Assembly: GCF_030063135.1 (NCBI RefSeq)
Contig: NZ_JASISO010000013.1
Coordinates: 99,922-163,921 of the forward strand
Direction: 5' to 3'
Length of the DNA stretch: 64,000 nucleotides
Source: Streptomyces sp. G-G2
GTDB lineage: Bacteria; Actinomycetota; Actinomycetes; Streptomycetales; Streptomycetaceae
In this document: one piece after another, positions 16,028 through 25,200 of the stretch
Position numbering within the stretch: position 1 is the stretch's first letter
Layout: every line of letters starts with the position of its first letter
The notes under the pieces: model-generated
Database searches by the model: none
Seen by the model: the letters and a program-made list of their open reading frames with translations, nothing else
Told to the model about the DNA's origin: nothing
Position numbers and translations under genes: made by a program

Positions 16028-16558
16028 TCAGCCGCCGAGGCCGCAGGCCGTCGGTTCCATCGGCCCGTCGGGCCCCGTGACCGTGATCGCGGTCTGCCCG
16101 GGGTCCTGCGTCTCGAAGGCCACGGTGCACACGATCTGCCGCCGGGCCGTCAGACTCAGGCTCCTGATTGGGACCGGCACCCGGACCCGGACCGCCTTGG
16201 GCCCGTCCGGCGTGATCTGGACCGCCCCGGTCTTCCTGCCGTCGACGGAAGGCAGCTCGGTGCGCAGCCCCGCCTGGACCGCTGCCGCGTCCGGACCCGC
16301 CAGCAGCCGGTCGAGCGCCGGGACCACGACGGCCGGGCGGTCCACGAACGGGACCGGGACCGGGGTGAGCTGTCCGCCGGGGGCGACGAGGTACACGACG
16401 GAGAGCCCGAACGGTGCGGCCACCCGGACCGCGGCGGGGCTGCCGCTGCCGATGGCCTCGGTCGGCTTGATCCCGCAGCCCGCCAGCAGCAGCGGGCCCA
16501 GCAGCACGGCCGCGACCACACCCGCCCGGGCCCCGGACACCCTGCTCACCCCGGTCAT
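16028..16558 (-). CDS. Lipoprotein of a two-component operon
   Basis: A 176-residue exported lipoprotein: a hydrophobic signal (AGVVAAVLLGPLLLAGC) with the lipobox LAGC places the modified Cys at about residue 28. The mature part has a beta-rich domain (VVYLVAPGGQLTPVPVPF, PALDRLLAGPDAAAVQAGLRTELPS) that resembles GerMN-type modules, though I am not certain. The ATG overlaps the stop of the histidine kinase gene as ATGA, so translation is coupled. By analogy with CseA and similar partners it may tune the activity of the kinase at the membrane. Confidence 0.75.
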   Translation of the reverse strand: MTGVSRVSGARAGVVAAVLLGPLLLAGCGIKPTEAIGSGSPAAVRVAAPFGLSVVYLVAPGGQLTPVPVPFVDRPAVVVPALDRLLAGPDAAAVQAGLRTELPSVDGRKTGAVQITPDGPKAVRVRVPVPIRSLSLTARRQIVCTVAFETQDPGQTAITVTGPDGPMEPTACGLGG

Positions 16559-18009
16559 GCGTGCGCCTCCAGCGGCATGTCCACGGTGAAGACGGCGCCG
16601 CCGGACCCGCCGTTGGCCGCCGTCACCGTCCCGCCGTGGAGCCGTACGTTCTCCAGCGTGATGGCCAGACCCAGGCCGCTGCCCACCGAGCGGGTCCGGG
16701 CCGCGTCAGCCTTGAAGAACCGGTCGAAGATGTGGGGCAGCGCCTCGGGGGCTATCCCGGGGCCGCTGTCGGCCACTTCCACGGTCAGCCGCTCCCCGTC
16801 CGGGTCCGGCCGCGTCCCCACGGTGATCCGTACCGGGGCTCCGCCGTGCCGCAGGGCGTTGCCGACCAGGTTGGCGAGGACCACGTCGAAGCGGCGCGGG
16901 TCGAGCCGGGCGCGGAGGCCCTCCGGCACGTCGGTGACGACCTGGCCGTCGCCCCAGGGGCGCCGCTCCAGGCTCTTGCCGACGGCCTCGGCCATGTCCA
17001 CGTCGTCGAGGTTGAGCCCGGCGGCCCGGGCGTCGAAGCGGGAGATCTCCATCAGGTCCTCGACCAGGACGGCGAGCTTCCCGGTCTCGGCGCTGATCAG
17101 CCGCAGCGCCTTGGCGGTGTCGGGGTCGAGCTGCTCGGCGTCCTCGTCGAGCACCTCGGTGACGGCGAGCATCCCGGACAGCGGGGTGCGCAGTTCGTGC
17201 GAGACGTCGGCGGCGAACCGGCGGGCCCGCGCCTCGGCCTGCTGGAGTTCCTCGACGGACTTCTCCAGGGCCTGGGCGGTCTCGTTGAAGGTCCGGGCCA
17301 GCCCGGCCAGCTCGTCGGCTCCCCTGACCTCGATCCGGGTGTCGAGCTGGCCCCGTCCCATCTGATGGGCGGCGATACGCAGTTTGCGCACCGGGCGCAG
17401 CACGCTGCGGGCGGCGAGCAGGGCGGGTACCAGGGCGATGGCGAGTCCGGGCAGGGCGCCGTTGCGGGCGGCGGCGACCATCAGGTCGACGGTCTGTTCC
17501 TCGGTGACCAGCGGCATGACGGCGTAGAAGACGGCGCCGGTGGGCTGGCTGACGCCCTGGACGGTGATCACGGCGGGCATGCCGACGGCCAGGTAGGGCG
17601 ACTTTCCCGACATGACCCGCTGGAAGACCCCGTGCGGCTTGTCCCGGATCTCCCGCCGGAGCGCGTCGGTGATCAGGGAGGAGGTGGGATTGCCGTTGCC
17701 GTTGGAGTTCGCGCGCAGGGCGCCGTACTCGCCGTAGACCGTCCACGCGCGGGGTTTGCCCCGCTTGCCCAGCTCGTTGACCTGGATCTGCAGGCTCTCC
17801 TGGTCGTAGGGCAGCCGCAGGCGCGTGCCCTCCAGCTGATCGCGCAGGGTCTCCACCGCGGTGTCCTGGCTCTGCCGGAGGATCGCGGTGCGCGCCTGCC
17901 GGTAGGTGAGGGCGGCGGTGCCGACGGCGCTGATCGCGGCGACGAGCAGGAAGGCGGCGATGAGGCGGGTGCGCAGCCCGAGCGGGGCGGACCTTCTCAC
18001 GACGGACAT
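16555..18009 (-). CDS. Sensor histidine kinase
   Basis: A 484-residue membrane kinase: TM1 at about residues 13-35 (LIAAFLLVAAISAVGTAALTY), an extracytoplasmic sensor of about 150 residues, a second membrane segment near 185-205, then HAMP, HisKA with phospho-acceptor H271 (DVSHELRTPLSG) and HATPase_c with N box (LVGNALRHGG), G1 (DSGPGIAPEA) and G2 (GSGLGLAI). It starts at an ATG directly after the TAG of the response regulator with no spacer and overlaps the lipoprotein start. Domain order matches the AfsQ2/CseC type of envelope sensors. The signal is not known; neighbours suggest cell-wall status. Confidence 0.9.
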   Translation of the reverse strand: MSVVRRSAPLGLRTRLIAAFLLVAAISAVGTAALTYRQARTAILRQSQDTAVETLRDQLEGTRLRLPYDQESLQIQVNELGKRGKPRAWTVYGEYGALRANSNGNGNPTSSLITDALRREIRDKPHGVFQRVMSGKSPYLAVGMPAVITVQGVSQPTGAVFYAVMPLVTEEQTVDLMVAAARNGALPGLAIALVPALLAARSVLRPVRKLRIAAHQMGRGQLDTRIEVRGADELAGLARTFNETAQALEKSVEELQQAEARARRFAADVSHELRTPLSGMLAVTEVLDEDAEQLDPDTAKALRLISAETGKLAVLVEDLMEISRFDARAAGLNLDDVDMAEAVGKSLERRPWGDGQVVTDVPEGLRARLDPRRFDVVLANLVGNALRHGGAPVRITVGTRPDPDGERLTVEVADSGPGIAPEALPHIFDRFFKADAARTRSVGSGLGLAITLENVRLHGGTVTAANGGSGGAVFTVDMPLEAHA

Positions 18010-18690
18010 CTACAGGGGACCGAAGCGGTAGCCGAACCCGCGCACGGTCTGGATGTACCGGGGGCTGCCGGGGACGTCCTCGATCTTGTTGCGGAGGCGG
18101 CGGACGCAGGCGTCCACGAGCCGCGCGTCCGCGTGGTAGCTGTGCTCCCAGACGTATTCGAGGAGCTGTTGGCGGCTGAACACCTGCTCGGGCGAGGTGG
18201 ACAGGTGCAGCAGCAGTTTGATCTCGCTGGGGGCGAGGGCGACGCGTTCGCCCTTCTTGGACACGGTCAGTCCGGCGCGGTCGACGGCCAGTTCGCCGTG
18301 GTGCTCGATGTCGGGGCGGCCCGCCGGTTCGGTGAGGCGGCGCAGTACGGCCCTGATCCGGGCCTCGATGACCTCGGTGCGCGCGGGCTTGACTATGTAG
18401 TCGTCGGCGCCCGCCTCCAGGCCGACGACTATGTCGAAGTCGTCGCCGCGCGCGGTCAGCATGATGATGGGGACCTGGCTGGTCTCGCGGATGCGGGTGC
18501 AGACCTGGACCCCGTTGATGCCGGGCAGCATCAGGTCGAGGAGGACCAGCTCGGGCCGGAATCCGGCGAGCTGGGCCAGGCCCGCTTCGCCGGTCTCGGC
18601 GGCGCGGACGTCGTGCCCCCGTCTGCGCAGGCCGAGCGCGACCCCCTCGCGGATGGAAGGGTCGTCCTCGATCAGCAGTACGCGTGGCAT
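18010..18690 (-). CDS. OmpR-family response regulator
   Basis: A 226-residue regulator with an N-terminal receiver (acidic pocket ED at 9-10, phospho-acceptor D52 in LVLLDLMLPG, conserved T in MLTARGD and K in DDYIVKPA) and a C-terminal winged helix (SRQQLLEYVWEHSYHADARLVDACVRRLRNKIEDVPGSPRYIQTVRGFGYRFG). It resembles AfsQ1 of S. coelicolor but is different enough that I give no symbol. Its stop touches the ATG of the kinase. It lies 39 bases downstream of murJ on the same strand, so read-through from murJ is likely. Confidence 0.92.
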   Translation of the reverse strand: MPRVLLIEDDPSIREGVALGLRRRGHDVRAAETGEAGLAQLAGFRPELVLLDLMLPGINGVQVCTRIRETSQVPIIMLTARGDDFDIVVGLEAGADDYIVKPARTEVIEARIRAVLRRLTEPAGRPDIEHHGELAVDRAGLTVSKKGERVALAPSEIKLLLHLSTSPEQVFSRQQLLEYVWEHSYHADARLVDACVRRLRNKIEDVPGSPRYIQTVRGFGYRFGPL

Positions 18691-18729
18691 CCGGTCAGTA
18701 TCCCAAGGTCCTCGGGTGAATTCCTCACC

Positions 18730-20397
18730 CTAACGGCCTGTTCCGCGGCGCAGGGCGTCCAACGGGTCGGTGATCTCGGCCAGTCGCAGCGGCCTGGCGA
18801 GGAGTACGACGATCAGGGCCAGGGCGGTGGTTCCCGCGCCGAGCGCGGCGAAGTCCCCGTACGCCCCCGCGACCCGAGCGGCGACGTATCCGGCGGCCGC
18901 GGCGGGCAGGCAGGCGGCGAGCAGCCGCAGGTGCGTACTCAGCGCGGTGCCGGGCGCCGCGGCCGGACCCGGCGCGCGCGGGCCGAGGCGCCGGGCGAGG
19001 GTGTACGCGGTGACGGCCAGGCCCGCGAAGAGGGCGAGGGAGTACCCGCCCGCCATACCGGTGACCGCCCAGCGCGGGGGCAGCAGGAGGTGGGCGGTGA
19101 CCGACAGCGCGCCGCCCAGGACCGCGATCACCAGGTTCAGGAAGAACGGGGTGCGGGTGTCGGAGAGGGCGTAGAAGCCGCGGGAGAGGACGTACTGGCC
19201 GGAGAACGCGATCAGGCCGGGGGCGAAGGCGGCGAGCATGCCCGCCATGACCTCGATGTCGGCGGCGTCGGTGCGCCCGTACCCGTAGGCGCTCCCGATC
19301 ATTTGGGGGGCGAGTGCGGCGAAGAGCGCGGCGGCCGGGACGACCAGGGCGGCGCTGGTGCGCAGCGCGTAGGAGAGGTCGCGGCGGACCCGGGTGAGGT
19401 CGCCGTCGGCGGCGGCGGCGCTCAGCCGCGGCAGCAGGGCGGTGACCAGGGAGACGGTGATGATCCCCTGGGGGACGATCCACAGCTGGTAGGCGTTGCT
19501 GTAGGCGGTGTAGCCCGCGCCCCCGGCCTGCCCGGCCTCGGCGGCGCGCTGGCCGGCCGCGGTGGAGAGGCGGGTGACGACCCAGTAGGCGAGCTGGTTG
19601 GTGAGGACGAGCAGGACCAGCCAGCCCGCGTTGCGCAGGGGGCGGCCCAGGCCGTTGCCGCGCCAGTCGAAACGGGGGCGCCAGCGGAAGCGGGCCGCGC
19701 GCAGCGAGGGGATCAGCGCGAGGGCCTGGACGGCTATTCCGGCGGTGGTGCCCCAGCCGAGGAGCCGGGTCTGCGCGGCCGTCAGGCCGTCCGCCGCGCC
19801 GTGGGAGGCGTACAGGAAGAACCCGAAGACACCGGTGACCACGAGGTTGTTGAGGACCGGGGTCCACATCATCGCGCCGAACCGGCCGCGGGCGTTCAGT
19901 ACCTGGCCGAGCAGGGTGAACAGGCCGTAGAACAGGATCTGCGGAAGGCAGTAGCGGGCCAGGGCGACGGTGGTGCTCGCCTGGGCCCCGGTGTAGCCCG
20001 TGTAGGCCGAGACGATCAGTGGGGCGCCGATGACGGCGGCGGCGGTGAGGACGACGAGTCCGGTGGTGGCGGCGGTCAGCAGCCGGTCGGTGCAGGCGGC
20101 CCCGCCGTCCTGGTGCTCCTTGGCCGCGCGGACCAGTTCGGGGACGAAGACCGCGTTGAGGGCGCCGCCGATGAGCAGCATGTAAAGGATGTTGGGCACG
20201 GTGTTGGCGACGGTGTAGCCGTCGCCGGCCATGCCGGTGCCGAGGGCCGCGACGACGACGGCGGAGCGGACGAATCCGGTGGCGCGGGAGACGATCGAGC
20301 CCGCGGCCATGAGGGCGCCACTGCGCAGGACCGACGGCTCGCGCGGCGGCGCCCCGGCGGCGGGCCCGGGCGCGGTGCGGGTCCCGGCAGCCGTCAC
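18730..20397 (-). CDS. murJ: Lipid II flippase MurJ (MviN family)
   Basis: A 555-residue polytopic membrane protein of the MOP superfamily with about 14 transmembrane segments. The family opening is clear: LRSGALMAAGSIVSRATGFVRSAVVVAALG, then YTVANTVPNILYMLLIGGALNAVFVPEL and VLNARGRFGAMMWTPVLNN. It flips lipid-linked peptidoglycan precursor across the membrane. The GTG at 20397 is chosen because GGAG stands eight bases upstream; an open frame extends further upstream but has no family homology. Streptomyces usually have an essential murJ near the chromosome end of the oriC region, so this could be a paralogue. It heads the RR-kinase-lipoprotein genes. Confidence 0.9.
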   Translation of the reverse strand: MTAAGTRTAPGPAAGAPPREPSVLRSGALMAAGSIVSRATGFVRSAVVVAALGTGMAGDGYTVANTVPNILYMLLIGGALNAVFVPELVRAAKEHQDGGAACTDRLLTAATTGLVVLTAAAVIGAPLIVSAYTGYTGAQASTTVALARYCLPQILFYGLFTLLGQVLNARGRFGAMMWTPVLNNLVVTGVFGFFLYASHGAADGLTAAQTRLLGWGTTAGIAVQALALIPSLRAARFRWRPRFDWRGNGLGRPLRNAGWLVLLVLTNQLAYWVVTRLSTAAGQRAAEAGQAGGAGYTAYSNAYQLWIVPQGIITVSLVTALLPRLSAAAADGDLTRVRRDLSYALRTSAALVVPAAALFAALAPQMIGSAYGYGRTDAADIEVMAGMLAAFAPGLIAFSGQYVLSRGFYALSDTRTPFFLNLVIAVLGGALSVTAHLLLPPRWAVTGMAGGYSLALFAGLAVTAYTLARRLGPRAPGPAAAPGTALSTHLRLLAACLPAAAAGYVAARVAGAYGDFAALGAGTTALALIVVLLARPLRLAEITDPLDALRRGTGR

Positions 20398-20607
20398 GGG
20401 CGGCGCTCCGGGCGGTCGGCGCGGCCGTTCATCGGGGGGCTCCACTCGTCGGGTCCGTCGGGGTCGAAGGTGGAGGGTAACCCGGGCCCCGTCCGCCCGG
20501 CCGGGGCCGCGGCGGGCTGCGTGACTCCATGGTGACAGTTCCGTCGTCGTCCGATTCACATCCGCATTGCCGACATTTTTCGCGGAACACGCAACCAAGA
20601 GTCGCCG

Positions 20608-20630
20608 CGTTCGCTCTTTGTTTGCGAACG
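20608..20630. promoter_or_regulatory. Inverted repeat in the leader of the L,D-transpeptidase gene
   Basis: CGTTCGC and GCGAACG form a perfect 7-bp inverted repeat around a 9-base centre, ending 22 bases before the TTG start at 20653. It could be a regulator-binding site or a leader hairpin. The rest of the 255-bp gap between murJ and this gene (20398-20652) is otherwise featureless apart from AT-richer stretches that would hold divergent promoters. Confidence 0.4.
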
Positions 20631-20652
20631 ATCACCATTCGAAGGGGTTTCG

Positions 20653-21891
20653 TTGAGCCGCATACGCCTTACCGCACCGTCGAGCAGCCGGACCGTTCGC
20701 GTCCGCACCCGTCGCACCGCTCTGGCGGTCACCGCGCTGCTGGCCGCCACGGCCCTCACCGCCTGCTCGGGCGGCGCGGGCGGCGGTAAGGCCGAGATGA
20801 AGAGGAAGGCGGAGATGGCGATCTCCGTCAACCTGACGGGCGACCAGGTGAAGGCGGGCGAGCCGGTCAAGGTGGTCCTCGCCGACGGCAAGCTCGCACA
20901 GGTCAAGGTGACCGACGCCAAGGGCGGGGAGCTGGCGGGGCAGATATCCGCCGACGGCAGGAGCTGGACTTCGGAGCGCAACGCCTCGCCGGGCCAGGAC
21001 TACAAGGTCGACGCGCAGAACACCGAGAGCCAGAGCGCGAGCGCGCGGTTCAGGACGACCGCCCCGGACAAGGTGAACAAGGTCACGATCAATCCGGGCA
21101 AGGCCACTCCGGTCGTGGGTGTCGCCCAGCCGATCTCGATCGTCTTCGACAACCCGGTCACGAACAAGGCCGCGGTGGAGAAGGCCCTGAAGGTCTCCAC
21201 CTCGAACAGCACCGAGGGTTCGTGGGGCTGGTTCAAGGACTACTCGGGCAACGACCGTGTGGACTGGCGGCCCCGGGAGTACTGGAAGTCCGGTACGGAC
21301 GTGAAGGTCCAGATGAACCTGAACGGCGTGGACTCGGGCGGCGGTTACTTCGTCAAGGACTACAACACCGAGTTCAAGATCGGCAAGGACCGGCGCATGA
21401 AGGTCGATCTGGACGCCAAGACGATGACGGTGACCACGGACGGCGAGGCCGGCACGTCCTACCCGATCTCGGCCGGTACGCCGGGCGGCAAGAAGGCCTC
21501 CTGGTCCGGAACCATGGTGCTGATGGCCAAGGAGGGCACCATCCGGATGGACTCCCAGACCGTCGGCCTCGGGGACTCCTACGACAAGATGGTCGACAAC
21601 TCGATGCGGCTGACCTGGTCGGGCATGTACGTGCACGCCGCGCCGTGGAACAGCGCCAACTTCGGCAGGGCCAACACCAGTTCCGGGTGCGTGGGGATGA
21701 GCGACGCCAATGCCACCGCCTTCTACGAGGAGGCCCAGGTCGGCGACCCGTTCGAGGTCATGGGCGACGGCTCCAAGGGCAGGGCCGACATCGGCAACGG
21801 CTACGGCGAGTGGAACCTGGACTGGACCGAGTGGCAGAAGAAGAGCGCACTGGGCGCCGCGGGCGCGGGCGCCGACGCCCAGAACGGCTGA
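20653..21891 (+). CDS. L,D-transpeptidase lipoprotein (Ig-like plus YkuD)
   Basis: A 412-residue exported lipoprotein with twin-Arg-rich n-region, hydrophobic stretch and lipobox LTAC near residue 38. Two Ig-like domains (about 45-250) precede a YkuD catalytic domain whose signature runs from H328 (MYVHAAPWN) to C346 (NTSSGCVGMS), the HxnSxGC motif that makes 3-3 cross-links in peptidoglycan. The start is TTG at 20653 with GAAGGGG five bases upstream. It is divergent from murJ and its two-component genes. Length and architecture match the mycobacterial LdtMt2 type. Confidence 0.93.
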   Translation: MSRIRLTAPSSSRTVRVRTRRTALAVTALLAATALTACSGGAGGGKAEMKRKAEMAISVNLTGDQVKAGEPVKVVLADGKLAQVKVTDAKGGELAGQISADGRSWTSERNASPGQDYKVDAQNTESQSASARFRTTAPDKVNKVTINPGKATPVVGVAQPISIVFDNPVTNKAAVEKALKVSTSNSTEGSWGWFKDYSGNDRVDWRPREYWKSGTDVKVQMNLNGVDSGGGYFVKDYNTEFKIGKDRRMKVDLDAKTMTVTTDGEAGTSYPISAGTPGGKKASWSGTMVLMAKEGTIRMDSQTVGLGDSYDKMVDNSMRLTWSGMYVHAAPWNSANFGRANTSSGCVGMSDANATAFYEEAQVGDPFEVMGDGSKGRADIGNGYGEWNLDWTEWQKKSALGAAGAGADAQNG

Positions 21892-21930
21892 GCCTCCGCC
21901 GCGGGCGCCACTACTGACTATTGGTCAATC

Positions 21931-21985
21931 GTTACCAGTGCGTAACTTACCGATGGGTTACCGCCAGTAAGTCCCTCCCGTTACC
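21931..21985. promoter_or_regulatory. TTAC/GTAA repeat cluster upstream of the secreted hydrolase
   Basis: GTTAC-CAGTGC-GTAAC (21931-21946) is a perfect inverted repeat with a 6-bp centre. TTAC-CGCCA-GTAA (21958-21970) follows, and further TTACC half-sites lie at 21947 and 21980. The cluster covers the likely promoter of the CocE-type hydrolase gene and looks like a multi-dimer operator. A similar GTTAC-N6-GTAAT stands before the GDSL hydrolase gene at 50285. Confidence 0.5.
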
Positions 21986-22025
21986 GTCGGGTCACTTTGA
22001 TACCGGCGCACGTGAGGAGCGACCG

Positions 22026-23621
22026 ATGGCCCGCACCGCCCGCACCACCACCGCCGTGACCGCGGCGGCCCTGCTCGCGGCCGCCGCCCTGGGCCTGGCC
22101 CCCCATCAGGCCCAGGCGGCTACCGCGACCACGCCGACCAGCACGTCAGCCGCCTCCTCGGAGCTGCGGTTCTTCGACATCCCCGGCTCCGGCGGCATCA
22201 CCCTCAAGGGCAATGTCTTCTCCCCCTCGGGTGCCCGCCCCGGCCAGAAGTTCCCGTTGATCGTGCTGCCCACCAGTTGGGGCATGCCCCAGATCGAATA
22301 CATCGCCCAGGCCAAGCAGCTGGCCGACTCCGGTTACGTCGTGGTGAGTTACACCTCCCGCGGCTTCTGGCTCTCCGGCGGGCAGATCGAGGTGGCCGGT
22401 CCCCCGGACACCGCGGACGTCTCGGCCGTCATCGACTGGGCCCTCGCCACCACCGCCGCCGATCCCGCCCGGGTCGGCCTCGGCGGGGTCTCCTACGGCG
22501 CGGGCATCAGCCTGCTGGCCGCCGCCCGCGATCCGCGGATCAAGGCCGTGGTCGCGCTCAGCGGCTGGGCCGACCTCATCGAGTCCATCTACTCGGGCCG
22601 CACCCAGCACCTCCAGGCCGCGGGCGTGCTCGGCGCCGCCGGTTACCTCACCGGCCGTCCCGGGCCCGAACTCCAGTCGATCCTGCAGGACTTCCTCGGC
22701 TCGAACCTCGACCGGGAGCCCCAGATGATCGAATGGGGCAGACAGCGCTCCGCCGTCGAGCAGGTGGACGCGATCAACGCCAACGGCGCCGCGATCATGC
22801 TGGGCAACGCCTGGGGCGACACCATCTTCCCGCCCAACCAGTACGCGGACTTCTTCGGGAAACTGACCGGCCCCAAGCGCCTGGAGTTCCGCCCCGGCGA
22901 CCACGCCACCGCCGAGGGCACCGGCCTGCTGGGCCTGCCCAACGACACCTGGACCAACGCGCACCGCTGGTTCGACCGCTACCTCAAGGGCGAGCACAAC
23001 GGCGTCGACACCGAGGCCCCCGTCCAGCTGAAGTCCCGTAGTGACGACGGGTACGAGGGCTACGCCGACTGGAAGTCGGTCGGCGCGGGCGGCGCCGAGA
23101 AGCTCGCGCTCGCCGACAGCGGGCACGTCTTCGCCAATGTCGACTCCGGCGCCGACGGCGGGATCGTCTTCCTCTCCAGCCTGCTGGACCAGTTCGTGAA
23201 GGCGCCCCCGGTCGCCTCCATCCCGCTGCTCCCCCGCGCCTTCGCCGCCGTCTGGCAGTCCGGGCGCTACGACGAGGCCCGCCGGATCCGCGGCACCGCC
23301 CGCCTGCACACCACCGTCACGCCCACGAAGGAGAGCGGCACCTTCATCGCGTACCTCTACGACGTCGGCCCGCTCGGCCTCGGCAAGCTGGTCAGCAACG
23401 CCCCGTACACCTTCCACGGCAAGACCCCGGGGCAGGCCTTCGGAGTGGACCTGAACCTCTTCTCCACCGCCTACGACGTCCCGGCGGGCCACCGGCTCGC
23501 CCTGGTCGTGGACACCGTCGACCCGCTCTACATCGAGCACAACCCCACCGGCGCGCAGCTGACCTTCTCCTCGCCGCGCACCGATCCGTCCTACGTCTCG
23601 GTACCGCTGCGCGAGCAGTGA
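22026..23621 (+). CDS. Secreted CocE/NonD-family (X-Pro dipeptidyl peptidase-like) hydrolase
   Basis: A 531-residue exported alpha/beta hydrolase. The signal peptide is TARTTTAVTAAALLAAAALGLAPHQAQA with an AQA cleavage site. The nucleophile elbow is GGVSYGAG with S156, the acid is likely in the ...GDTIFPPNQ loop and the His in FRPGDHATAEG. The C-terminal jelly-roll domain (TARLHTTVTPTKESGTFIAYLYDVGPLG) is the X-Pro dipeptidyl-peptidase C-terminal type. It could be an esterase or a peptidase acting outside the cell. GAGGAG lies six bases before the ATG. Confidence 0.88.
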   Translation: MARTARTTTAVTAAALLAAAALGLAPHQAQAATATTPTSTSAASSELRFFDIPGSGGITLKGNVFSPSGARPGQKFPLIVLPTSWGMPQIEYIAQAKQLADSGYVVVSYTSRGFWLSGGQIEVAGPPDTADVSAVIDWALATTAADPARVGLGGVSYGAGISLLAAARDPRIKAVVALSGWADLIESIYSGRTQHLQAAGVLGAAGYLTGRPGPELQSILQDFLGSNLDREPQMIEWGRQRSAVEQVDAINANGAAIMLGNAWGDTIFPPNQYADFFGKLTGPKRLEFRPGDHATAEGTGLLGLPNDTWTNAHRWFDRYLKGEHNGVDTEAPVQLKSRSDDGYEGYADWKSVGAGGAEKLALADSGHVFANVDSGADGGIVFLSSLLDQFVKAPPVASIPLLPRAFAAVWQSGRYDEARRIRGTARLHTTVTPTKESGTFIAYLYDVGPLGLGKLVSNAPYTFHGKTPGQAFGVDLNLFSTAYDVPAGHRLALVVDTVDPLYIEHNPTGAQLTFSSPRTDPSYVSVPLREQ

Positions 23622-23660
23622 TCCACGGCTGCCGCCGGGCGGGGGTGGCTCGTTCCGGGG

Positions 23661-24542
23661 CTACCGCACGCCCGGCAGCAGCGTCCCCGCCTCGGCCGGA
23701 CCGATGACGGTTGCCTCGGCCTTGGGGTTGCGCCGCTGGCGCCGGGCCATCCAGGTGGCGAACCAGGACAGCAGCATGCACATGCCGATGTAGATCGGGG
23801 AGATGACCATCACGACCGGGATGAAGGGCAGGTCGTAGTCGAGGTTCGAGGCGATCAGTTTGCCCGCGTGCAGGAACTCCTCGTAGGTGATCAGAAAGCC
23901 GAGCGAGGTGTCCTTGAGGGCCACCACGAGCTGGCTGATGATGGTCGGCAGCATCGCCCGGACCGCCTGCGGGGCCAGTACGAAGGTCATCACCTGGGTC
24001 TTGCGCATGCCCAGGGCGTACGCCGCCTCCCGCTGCCCGCGCTCCACCGAGTTGATCCCCGTACGGAAGACCTCGGCGAGCACCGAGCCGTTGTAGAGGG
24101 TCAGCCCCGCCACCAGGGCGGGCAGCGGCTGGACCTTCAGCGCCACGAAGATGAAGAAGATCATCACCAGTACCGGCATCGCCCGGAAGAACTCCACGCA
24201 CAGCGTGGCCGCCCAGCGCAGGGGCCGGTGCACCGACAGCCGCCCCGTGGCCAGTACGGCGCCGAGCACCAGGGAGAGCACCGAGGCGTAGGCGAAGGCC
24301 TTGAGGGTGTTCCACAGCCCCTTGAGCAGCAGCCGCTGGATCCCCTGGTACTCGAAGGGGCTCCACTTGGCCGCGGTGAACTGGTCGGTGTCGAAGAGCA
24401 GGTAGAGGATCCAGCCGAACAGGGCCAGGATCGCCGCGGTCGAGGCGATCCCGTAGAGGAAGTGGCGGCGCTCGGCGCTCGGGCCGGGGATGTCGTAGAG
24501 CGCCGTGGACTCCTGGTCCCCGTGCAGCGTGTGAGCGGTCAT
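23661..24542 (-). CDS. gluD: Glutamate-type ABC importer, permease
   Basis: A 293-residue inner-membrane permease of the polar amino acid family (HisM/GluD-like). After an N-terminal tail and a first membrane segment (STAAILALFGWILYLLF) it carries the usual five-helix core and the EAA-loop motif for docking to the ATPase (INSVERGQREAAYALGMRKTQVMTFVLAPQAVRAMLP). It is the last gene of gluABCD and overlaps gluC as ATGA. Convergent with the CocE-type gene, 39 bases apart. The symbol follows operon order in Corynebacterium and Streptomyces; the substrate could also be aspartate or glutamine. Confidence 0.85.
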   Translation of the reverse strand: MTAHTLHGDQESTALYDIPGPSAERRHFLYGIASTAAILALFGWILYLLFDTDQFTAAKWSPFEYQGIQRLLLKGLWNTLKAFAYASVLSLVLGAVLATGRLSVHRPLRWAATLCVEFFRAMPVLVMIFFIFVALKVQPLPALVAGLTLYNGSVLAEVFRTGINSVERGQREAAYALGMRKTQVMTFVLAPQAVRAMLPTIISQLVVALKDTSLGFLITYEEFLHAGKLIASNLDYDLPFIPVVMVISPIYIGMCMLLSWFATWMARRQRRNPKAEATVIGPAEAGTLLPGVR

Positions 24543-25183
24543 CGGGCGACTCCCCAGCGCTTCTCCAGCACGTTGAAGAGCACACTGATCGACAGGGTGA
24601 TGATCAGGTAGCCGACGGCGATCCAGACGAAGGTCCAGATGATGCTGTAGCCCAGTTCGTTGAGCGTCTTGTACGTGCCCAGCAGCTCGGTGACGCTGAA
24701 CGCGCCCGCGATCGCCGAGTTCTTGGCGAGGGCGATCAGCGTGGAGCCGATGGGCGGGATCACCGAGCGGAAGGCCTGCGGCAGCACCACCGTGCCCAGC
24801 GTCTGCCCGAAGGACATGCCCAGGCTGCGAGCGGCCTCGCCCTGACCCTTGGGCACGGTGTTGATGCCCGAGCGCAGCGCCTCGCAGATGAAGGCGGAGG
24901 TGTAGCAGCCGAGCGCGAGGATCGCGAAGAGCTGGAAGGGCAGGACCAGCCCGAAGCGCGGCAGGCCCAGCAGCACGGCGAAGAAGAGCAGGGTGAGCGG
25001 GGTGTTGCGCAGGACGGCCACCCAGACCGTGCCGAGCACCCGGAAGGAGCCGATCGGCGCGACCCGGAAGGAGGCCATCACGAAGCCGAGCACCAGGGCC
25101 AGGAGGGAGGCGTAGACGGTCAGTTCGACCGTGCCGAGGAACCCCTTGCCGTAGAGCGAGAAGTTCTTGGTCAGTACGTCCAT
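24539..25183 (-). CDS. gluC: Glutamate-type ABC importer, permease
   Basis: A 214-residue permease with five predicted helices and the docking loop INTVPKGQGEAARSLGMSFGQTLGTVVLPQAFRSVIPP. It forms a heterodimer with the GluD-like permease. It begins with ATG at 25183, 17 bases after the binding-protein gene, and overlaps the next gene by four bases. The N-terminus MDVLTKNFSLYGKGFLGTVELTVYAS is typical of the family. Confidence 0.87.
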   Translation of the reverse strand: MDVLTKNFSLYGKGFLGTVELTVYASLLALVLGFVMASFRVAPIGSFRVLGTVWVAVLRNTPLTLLFFAVLLGLPRFGLVLPFQLFAILALGCYTSAFICEALRSGINTVPKGQGEAARSLGMSFGQTLGTVVLPQAFRSVIPPIGSTLIALAKNSAIAGAFSVTELLGTYKTLNELGYSIIWTFVWIAVGYLIITLSISVLFNVLEKRWGVAR

Positions 25184-25200
25184 GTCGGTACGGGCTCCTC

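Noticed and set aside
16561..20535. Very long open frame on the plus strand, opposite the kinase, regulator and murJ genes
   Set aside because: It mirrors the real minus-strand genes; in high-GC DNA the antisense frame stays open. It has no recognisable domain and composition is artificial (Gly/Gln/Asp-rich).
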